A model generated the notes under the pieces. That model ran no database searches, had not been told where the DNA came from, and saw nothing but the letters and a program-made list of their open reading frames with translations. The position numbers were made by a program, and so were the translations under genes. A stretch of 17,265 nucleotides of DNA from an uncultured Trueperaceae bacterium (GTDB lineage Bacteria > Deinococcota > Deinococci > Deinococcales > Trueperaceae). The stretch is taken from assembly GCA_937907415.1 (NCBI GenBank), contig CALCHY010000370.1, positions 1 through 17,265 of the forward strand, in the 5' to 3' direction. How positions within the stretch are numbered: the first letter of the stretch is position 1; each line of letters opens with the position of its first letter. This document shows, piece after piece, positions 12,793 to 17,265 of the stretch.

Positions 12793-13340
12793 ATCGTGGG
12801 CTCCTCCTAGCCGCCGTCGTGGTGATCGCGGCCAGCCTCGGCGTCCTGTTCCGCTGGGGACTCGAGCCGCGCGACGCACGTGACGTCGCCTCGCCTCTAG
12901 TGGACCGCACGCTCGACGACTGGGAGGCCCCGGTCCTACCGCGCTACCGCGACGCGTGGGGCGAGAGCCTCCGCTACTCCGATCTGACCGGGCAGCCGCT
13001 GGTCGTGAACGTGTGGGCGTCGTGGTGTCGACCCGCCTGCTACAACGAAGCGCCCCGCTGGAAAGCCGCGTGGGAGCGGTACGGCGACCGGGTCCTCATC
13101 GTGGGCGTCAACTTTCAGGATACGCCCGGCGATGCCGCCGTCTTCCTCGACCGGTTCGACAAGCAGTTCCCCAGCGTGTCCGATCCCAAGGGCAGAATCG
13201 GGATCGCGTGGGGTGTGTTCGGCGTTCCGGAGACGTACTTCGTGCGGCCGGATGGGACGCTGTCGCACAAGCACAACGGCGAGATCGACACGGACACGAT
13301 CGAGCGGCAGATCGAAGCGCTGCTGGTGGACGGCGCGTGA
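12789..13340 (+). CDS. ccmG: CcmG/DsbE-type thiol-disulfide protein
   Basis: A membrane-anchored thioredoxin-fold reductase that keeps the apocytochrome CxxCH cysteines reduced. The GTG start overlaps the ccmF stop (GTGA). The N-terminal anchor is LLLAAVVVIAASLGVLF (residues about 5-21) and the rest is outside the membrane. The thioredoxin fold is clear: LVVNVWASWC, the cis-Pro region GVPETYFV, then a C-terminal helix (IERQIEALL). The active site reads Cys80-Arg-Pro-Ala-Cys84, with three residues between the cysteines where the family has two (WCxxC). The reading is unambiguous in this sequence. No lipobox. 183 residues, normal for the family. Co-translated with ccmH by TGATG overlap. Confidence 0.88.
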   Translation: MNRGLLLAAVVVIAASLGVLFRWGLEPRDARDVASPLVDRTLDDWEAPVLPRYRDAWGESLRYSDLTGQPLVVNVWASWCRPACYNEAPRWKAAWERYGDRVLIVGVNFQDTPGDAAVFLDRFDKQFPSVSDPKGRIGIAWGVFGVPETYFVRPDGTLSHKHNGEIDTDTIERQIEALLVDGA

Positions 13341-13783
13341 TGAGGGCGGCCCGCGCCGTCGTGGTCGCGCTCCTCTTCGCTGCGGCTGGCATGGCTCAGG
13401 TGGAGTTGGCACCGGAGGTGTTCGACATCGCGTCGCGCCTGCGGTGCCCGGTGTGCGTTTCGGAGACGGTTGCGCAATCCGCGAGTTCCACGGCGGTCGA
13501 GATGCGCGAGATGATCGGCCGCCGCCTCGAGGCCGGCGAGAGCGAGGACGAGATTCTCGCCTACTTCCAGCAACGCTACGGAGACTGGATCCTCCTCGAT
13601 CCGCCTCGGCGCGGCATCTTCCTGGTCGTCTGGTTGCTGCCGGTGGTCGTATCGGCTGCGATCGCCGCGGTCGCGGTCGTTCTGGCGGTGCGCTGGACGC
13701 GCCGAGGTCGGGAGCCGATCGACGTCGACCCGGCAGCGCTCGAGGCGTTTCGGCGCGACGCGTACGGTGGAGACGGGCCGTGA
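13340..13783 (+). CDS. ccmH: CcmH, apocytochrome thiol reductase
   Basis: CcmH holds the LRCxxC motif that works with CcmG on the apocytochrome disulfide and associates with CcmF. The ATG overlaps the ccmG stop (TGATG). Signal peptide MRAARAVVVALLFAAAGMA, then LRCPVC with Cys36 and Cys39. Family members usually have Gln after the second Cys; here it is Val (CVSETVAQSAS). The conserved three-helix domain follows (EMREMIGRRLEAGESEDEIL, then YFQQRYGDWILLDPP), and one membrane segment (GIFLVVWLLPVVVSAAIAAV, residues about 92-116). 147 residues, complete. The small C-terminal cytoplasmic tail ends next to the ccmI start. Confidence 0.9.
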   Translation: MRAARAVVVALLFAAAGMAQVELAPEVFDIASRLRCPVCVSETVAQSASSTAVEMREMIGRRLEAGESEDEILAYFQQRYGDWILLDPPRRGIFLVVWLLPVVVSAAIAAVAVVLAVRWTRRGREPIDVDPAALEAFRRDAYGGDGP

Positions 13784-15327
13784 CGGTCGCGCTTCTCGTG
13801 GGCTTCGGTGTCCTGATCGTCGCCATCGTGGTGCTGCCCTACCTGTCCGGTTGGTCGGTCGCGCCGGTGCCGGAGGCCGGAGACCCCGAAGCCCGTGATC
13901 TGGAGGAGGAGCGTGACGCGCTGGTCCGAGCGATCCGGGAGCTCGAACACCGCGACGACCTCACGGCGGAACGGCGTCAGCAGCTGCGCGATCGCTACGA
14001 ACGCAAGGCCGCGATCGTCACGGCACGCCTCGCCGAGCACCTCGCCGGTCCACCGCGCCACCCTCGGCGCCGCGCCCCCGTCCCGCTCGCCACCGGCCTG
14101 CTGCTGCTGCTCGTCGTTCCGAGCATCGCCCTCGTCGGTGGCTACGTGCTGCCCCGCGTCAGCGCGGACGGGACGGTGACGACGAACCGGCGTGCCGACA
14201 TCGACGCGGGCCGCGACCTTCGGCGCCTGAGGCGGGCCGTTCGCGACAACCCCACGGTGGAGACGTTGTCAGCCTTGGGGGACGCGTATTGGCGCCTGTT
14301 CGAGGCTAGCCTCCCGCAAGGGGGTTCTTCGACCCCGCCGGCTCCACGGTTCCTCGAAGAAACCCGTGAAACGTACCAGCGACTCGTGGAGGTCGCTTCG
14401 CAGCGTGGTCAGGAGCCCGTCCTCGCGACGGGGCTCCGTCGGCTCGCCTACGTGGACTTGGTGGAAGGAAACGCGCCGGACGCGTTGACGCGCCTCGAAC
14501 GTGCCGTGGACGCCGTCCCGAATGACGCTGAGGCGCTCTACACGCTCGGTCAGGTGCGGTACGCGCTGGGCCAGGTCGGCGCCGCTGCCGAGGCGTGGCG
14601 TGCGTACCTCGCGACGCCCGTGGGCGAGGGCGACGACGCGACGGCCCAGCTCGCTGCCGCGGCGGAGGTCCTGGCTCCGCTCATCGACGCGGCCGAGGAG
14701 GAGCGGAGCGCCGACAACCTCCTGGCGCTGGCCGACGCGTTGTGGGAGTCCGGCGATCGCGATCGGGCGGCCGACTTCTACACCGAGATCGTGACCGAGC
14801 TCGGGGTCGAGCACCCGCGTGCCGTGCGCCGCCTCGGCATGGCGTTGTTCTTCGCCGGCAACAACGAGCAGGCCGTATTGGCCCTGGAGCGGGCACGCGC
14901 CCTCGACCCGCGCGCGTCAGAGACGTTGCTGTTCCTCGGCAACGCCTACCGCTCCCTCGATCGCCCCGCGCGCGCCGTGGAAGCGTGGAGCGCCTACGTC
15001 GACGCCGTCGGCGGCGAAGCGAACGCGGGTCGGGTGCCCGAGCTCATCGCCGCCGCCCAGGCAGGCGCCACGGTGTCAGCGGACGTGGCCGACGCCGACC
15101 CCGATGGAGCGGAGCTGTTCGCGGCGAACTGCGCCACGTGTCACGGGCCGAGCGGCGGCGGCGGGGTCGGACCGCGACTCGCTGGCAATCCCCGCGTTCG
15201 CGACGCCTCCATGGTCGAGAGCACCGTTCGCTTCGGGCGCGGCATGATGCCGGGCTTCGGATCGTTGCTCGACAAGGACGACGTCGACCGCCTCGTCGCC
15301 TTTGTGGGAACGCTCGCAGGTCCATGA
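13780..15327 (+). CDS. ccmI: CcmI-like TPR protein fused to a C-terminal cytochrome c domain
   Basis: GTG start overlaps the ccmH stop (GTGA); upstream in-frame codons are shadow. 515 residues. N-terminal membrane segment (VALLVGFGVLIVAIVVLPYL), a cytoplasmic helical section (ARDLEEERDALVRAIRELE), a second segment near residues 100-125 (LLLLLVVPSIALVGGYVL), then TPR-like helical repeats (ALTRLERAVDAVPNDAEAL; AVLALERARALDPRASETL) between about 145 and 430. CcmI uses this region to hold apocytochrome C-termini. Residues about 443-515 form a class I cytochrome c domain: haem site ANCATCHG and a distal Met loop (GMMPGFGS). Fusion of the chaperone to its own kind of substrate is unusual as far as I know. 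The haem domain would sit on the outer side of the membrane. Confidence 0.85.
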   Translation: MTVALLVGFGVLIVAIVVLPYLSGWSVAPVPEAGDPEARDLEEERDALVRAIRELEHRDDLTAERRQQLRDRYERKAAIVTARLAEHLAGPPRHPRRRAPVPLATGLLLLLVVPSIALVGGYVLPRVSADGTVTTNRRADIDAGRDLRRLRRAVRDNPTVETLSALGDAYWRLFEASLPQGGSSTPPAPRFLEETRETYQRLVEVASQRGQEPVLATGLRRLAYVDLVEGNAPDALTRLERAVDAVPNDAEALYTLGQVRYALGQVGAAAEAWRAYLATPVGEGDDATAQLAAAAEVLAPLIDAAEEERSADNLLALADALWESGDRDRAADFYTEIVTELGVEHPRAVRRLGMALFFAGNNEQAVLALERARALDPRASETLLFLGNAYRSLDRPARAVEAWSAYVDAVGGEANAGRVPELIAAAQAGATVSADVADADPDGAELFAANCATCHGPSGGGGVGPRLAGNPRVRDASMVESTVRFGRGMMPGFGSLLDKDDVDRLVAFVGTLAGP

Positions 15328-15881
15328 GCGGCGCGGACGAGGGTCGGCGACGCGCCCTGAAGTGGCTGTGGCGCCTCCCGGTCTTGGTGACGGTGGCTGG
15401 TGGCGGTTTCGGCATCTGGCGTGCCCTCCGCGTCCATCTCGGAAAGGTCGTGCCCGTGGCGGTGTCCTCGTTTCGTGCCGTTCGGCCTGTGCCGATCGCA
15501 ACCGTGGAGGAGCTCGAGACGCTCTGGAGCGCAGCGACGTTCACGGTCCACGACACGCCAGCGATCGCGGTGCATGTGCCGGAGGGGGTCGCCGGTGGCG
15601 TCCCCGTCGGCTCGACCTGGATCGCGGGCTTCAGTCGAGTGTGCACCCACCAAGGGTGCCTCGTGAACCTGAACACGTCGCCGGCAGCGATCGCACTGGC
15701 GACCAACTACCGTGCCGATGGGCCGGCGCTCGTGTGCCCATGTCACCTCAGCGTCTTCCTTCCCACACGCCAAGGTGAGGCTGTGGCCGGACCGGCCGTC
15801 CGGCCACTTCCCCGACTGCGACTCGATGTGGTGGACGGAGCGGTCATAGCCACCGGAATCGAAGGGAGTCAGGAGGGGTGA
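15324..15881 (+). CDS. Rieske 2Fe-2S protein
   Basis: Electron-transfer protein, probably the Rieske subunit of a bc-type quinol oxidase or a related membrane complex. ATG overlaps the preceding stop (ATGA). An N-terminal RRR with a hydrophobic segment (ALKWLWRLPVLVTVAGGGFG) suggests a Tat-type signal anchor. Cluster ligands by motif: Cys107 and His109 in CTHQGC, Cys138 and His141 in CPCH, with Cys112 and Cys140 placed for the structural disulfide of high-potential Rieske proteins. The residue after CPCH is Leu where Gly is common. 185 residues, complete. No cytochrome b gene follows; the sequence after the stop is cut short by the IS630 region. Confidence 0.9.
   Translation: MSGADEGRRRALKWLWRLPVLVTVAGGGFGIWRALRVHLGKVVPVAVSSFRAVRPVPIATVEELETLWSAATFTVHDTPAIAVHVPEGVAGGVPVGSTWIAGFSRVCTHQGCLVNLNTSPAAIALATNYRADGPALVCPCHLSVFLPTRQGEAVAGPAVRPLPRLRLDVVDGAVIATGIEGSQEG
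15783..15807 (+). other. 10-bp perfect hairpin inside the Rieske gene
   Basis: GTGGCCGGAC (15783-15792), loop CGGCC, GTCCGGCCAC (15798-15807), then TTC. It is 72 bases before the stop and encodes an ordinary surface stretch (VAGPAVRPLP), so its presence may be a by-product of GC content or an mRNA structure. Confidence 0.45.
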
Positions 15882-16113
15882 GCTCGTTCGCGGATGCCCG
15901 AAGTCGATGGCCTCCGCACAGGCATCGTCCTCCACGATTCGCGCGTGCCTGATCGCGGGACCGCGCGACCGTGACTGGTCGGAAGGGGCGATCACGCGGT
16001 AGGTTCGTCGAACGGCCCGTACCCGCACGTGTGGAGTGGCGCCCTCCCGCCCCGCGCGGCCAGGAATGGCAACCACCCTGACGGACGACTCCCGGTCGCG
16101 GAGCCGCTCTTTG
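15882..16113 (+). other. intergenic stretch between the Rieske gene and IS630
   Basis: No intact gene seen. A GTG at 15878, overlapping the Rieske stop and preceded by AGGAGG, opens only about 24 codons (SSFADARSRWPP...) before a stop. This may be the broken start of a next operon gene. No T-tract terminator found. Confidence 0.4.
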
Positions 16114-16123
16114 ACAGCGGTTC

Positions 16124-16741
16124 TCATTTGAGTGGGTCCGGCTTGTTTCGGTAGCCGGCATGGTCGAACCACCCCCGGCAGTCGTCGGGGGTGACGTTGT
16201 CGAGGACGCGGGCGATGACGCTGGTGAGGGTGGCGTGGGTGCGGTGGGCGAGGCTGCGGACGAGGGTCTTGAGCTTGCTGAACAGCATCTCGATCGGGTT
16301 CAGGTCGGGGCTGTAGGGCGGCAGGAAGAGCACGCTGCAGCCTGCTGCCTCGATCCTCTCGCGCACGCCGTGCGCGTGGTGGGCACCGAGGTTGTCCATG
16401 ATCACGATCTGGAACGGCTTCAGGCTGGGAATGAGGACGCCGTCGAGGTAGGCGAGGAACACCTCGCGGTCGGTGCCGCCCTCGATGAGCATGGGGGCGA
16501 ACGTTCCCTCCAGGGTGAGGCCGGCGAGGAGGGTGAGGGTCCGGCCGCGGTTGCGCAGCACCCGCCCGTGGGCCCGCTGACCGCGTGTCGAGCGGGCGTG
16601 GGTGCGGGTCATGCCGACCTGGAAGCCGGACTCGTCGACGAACACGAACCTCGTGAGGAGCTCGATGGCGAGGGCCTGCTGGTACGCGTCGCGTTCGGCT
16701 TGGACGCTCAGGCGGTCCTGCTCGGTGGGCCGGAGCGTCTT
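16124..16741 (-). CDS. IS630-family transposase, second frame (DDE catalytic part)
   Basis: Catalytic domain: Asp in FVFVDESGFQVG, Asp in IVIMDNLGAHHA, and Glu in SPDLNPIEMLFSKLK. The C-terminal region reads TPDDCRGWFDHAGY, usual for the family. It has no start of its own near the A8 run (T8 on the + strand, 16740-16747), so it needs frameshifting from the first frame. The A-A-A codons on both sides of the slip support this. Catalytic residues look complete. Confidence 0.85.
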   Translation of the reverse strand, partial: KTLRPTEQDRLSVQAERDAYQQALAIELLTRFVFVDESGFQVGMTRTHARSTRGQRAHGRVLRNRGRTLTLLAGLTLEGTFAPMLIEGGTDREVFLAYLDGVLIPSLKPFQIVIMDNLGAHHAHGVRERIEAAGCSVLFLPPYSPDLNPIEMLFSKLKTLVRSLAHRTHATLTSVIARVLDNVTPDDCRGWFDHAGYRNKPDPLK

Positions 16742-16747
16742 TTTTTT
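16740..16747 (-). promoter_or_regulatory. A8 slippery run, probable frameshift site of the IS630 transposase
   Basis: Minus strand reads CGA AAA AAA AGA in the first frame; a -1 slip gives AAA AAA AAG ACG, the open second frame. Programmed frameshifting is known in some IS630 elements; a simple indel in the run is the alternative. Confidence 0.65.
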
Positions 16748-17088
16748 CGGGTGATGCCCATGCGCCTCAGCGCCCGGTCGACGCTCGAGAGGCTGGCGTG
16801 GATGCCGTAGCGGTCCCGCAGCAGGCTCGTGAGCTCGATCAGGATGCGGTCGTTGCGTTCCTCGAGGAGCTCCAGCAGGGCCGCTTCGCCCTGCTCGTCG
16901 ATGGCGCGGGGGTTGCCTCCGCCGTGGGGTCGGGGCTGGAGGCTGCCGGTCTGGCGGTGGTGGCGGAGAAGCTTCTTCACGAAGCCTGGGGAGACCTTGA
17001 AGCGCACGGCGATGGCCTCGATCGAGCCTTCCCCCGCCTCGTAGGCGTCGAAGACGCGCTGGCGGAGTTCGATCGGGTAGGCACGCAT
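16740..17088 (-). CDS. IS630-family transposase, first frame (DNA-binding part)
   Basis: ATG at 17088, chosen over the longer upstream frame because the MRAYPIELRQRVFDAYE start is typical for this family. Helix-turn-helix pattern (SIEAIAVRFKVSPGFVKKLLR), then the second HTH (DRYGIHASLSSVDRALRRMG) before TRKK at an A8 run. Beyond the run this frame reaches a stop at 16708. With a -1 shift at the A8 run it continues into the catalytic frame 16124-16741, giving a fused protein of about 321 residues, near the usual family length. Confidence 0.85.
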
Positions 17089-17154
17089 GCACCAACATGA
17101 ACGAGCGGCCCGCAGGGCGGGCCGCAAGGATCACGCACAACTAGGAACCGCTGT

Positions 17155-17265
17155 GAGGCTGTTGGCATCGACGATGGAGGTGGCGAGCGAGTCCGTGGAC
17201 GCGACGATGCGGAAGGGGCCGTGGCGCGGGAGGAACCGGGCGAGGCCGTCACGGAACAGCGTCTC
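17155..17265 (-). CDS. partial unidentified gene at window edge, cut by IS630
   Basis: The minus-strand frame from the window edge is open to the IS boundary and reads like protein (TLFRDGLARFLPRHGPFRIVA, then STDSLATSIVDA). It runs into the IS sequence and stops there within a few codons, as if the IS630 element had cut the gene. The + strand frame is also open but looks less natural. No family recognised; too short for a firm call. Confidence 0.35.

Larger units (their letters stand above)
16114..17154 (-). mobile_element. IS630-family insertion sequence
   Basis: About 1.04 kb. Inverted ends: left ACAGCGGTTCTCATTTG and right (read inward) ACAGCGGTTCCTAGTTG. The transposase is on the minus strand. 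IS630 elements normally insert at TA; the flanking bases here are TG and GA, so either the ends are off by a base or two or the duplication has been lost. Confidence 0.82.

Noticed and set aside
1..17265. tRNA or rRNA genes
   Set aside because: No cloverleaf with a TTCGAAT-like arm or rRNA signature was recognised on either strand.

Overview
The window is high-GC bacterial DNA made of an accessory gene block, part of a chromosomal cytochrome c maturation operon, and three insertion sequences. The ccmF-ccmG-ccmH-ccmI order with a fused cytochrome c, a Rieske protein and very high GC would fit Deinococcota (for example a Truepera-like lineage). That assignment is tentative: no rRNA or tRNA is visible and no search could be run.

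Layout. (1) 55-1274: IS3-family element, transposase on the minus strand, with orfA/orfB joined by a probable -1 frameshift. (2) 1275-10046: plasmid- or phage-like accessory block, nearly all on the plus strand. It holds small proteins of unknown function, an SSB-like protein ending in DLPF, a long ORF that looks like two genes run together, an exported protein, a small membrane protein and a PcfJ-like protein. Short hairpin repeats of two families stand between its genes: family A (AGAAGGAAG followed by a short GC stem with a loop of about 3 nt) and family B (GCCCAA, 6-nt loop, TTGGGC). Both show compensatory stem changes. The end of the block (9136-10046) is repeat-rich and then decayed or unrecognised. 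(3) 10047-11271: a second, clearly different IS3-family element in the same orientation. (4) 11272-15881: the 3' two thirds of ccmF, then ccmG, ccmH, a ccmI-like TPR protein fused to a cytochrome c domain, and a Rieske 2Fe-2S protein. Start and stop codons overlap at each of these junctions, so this is one translationally coupled operon. (5) 16114-17154: IS630-family element with a frameshift at an A8 run, followed by the edge of an unidentified minus-strand gene.

How it fits together. The right-hand operon makes the haem-ligation machinery: CcmF is the haem lyase core, CcmG and CcmH reduce the apocytochrome cysteines, and CcmI is the apocytochrome chaperone. A c-type cytochrome and a Rieske electron carrier follow. 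The 5' part of ccmF is replaced by the IS3 element and is not found anywhere in the window, so this copy of the operon is severed from its promoter and from the protein's N-terminus. The 3-bp flanks of the two IS3 copies match crosswise (GAT outside, CAC inside), which suggests that the accessory block and its two IS elements arrived or rearranged as a unit.

The best candidate for something undescribed is the set of covarying hairpin modules placed ahead of most accessory genes. Other points worth checking are the CxxxC active site of CcmG, the CcmI-cytochrome c fusion, and a family B hairpin plus ribosome binding site embedded in frame inside a long ORF.
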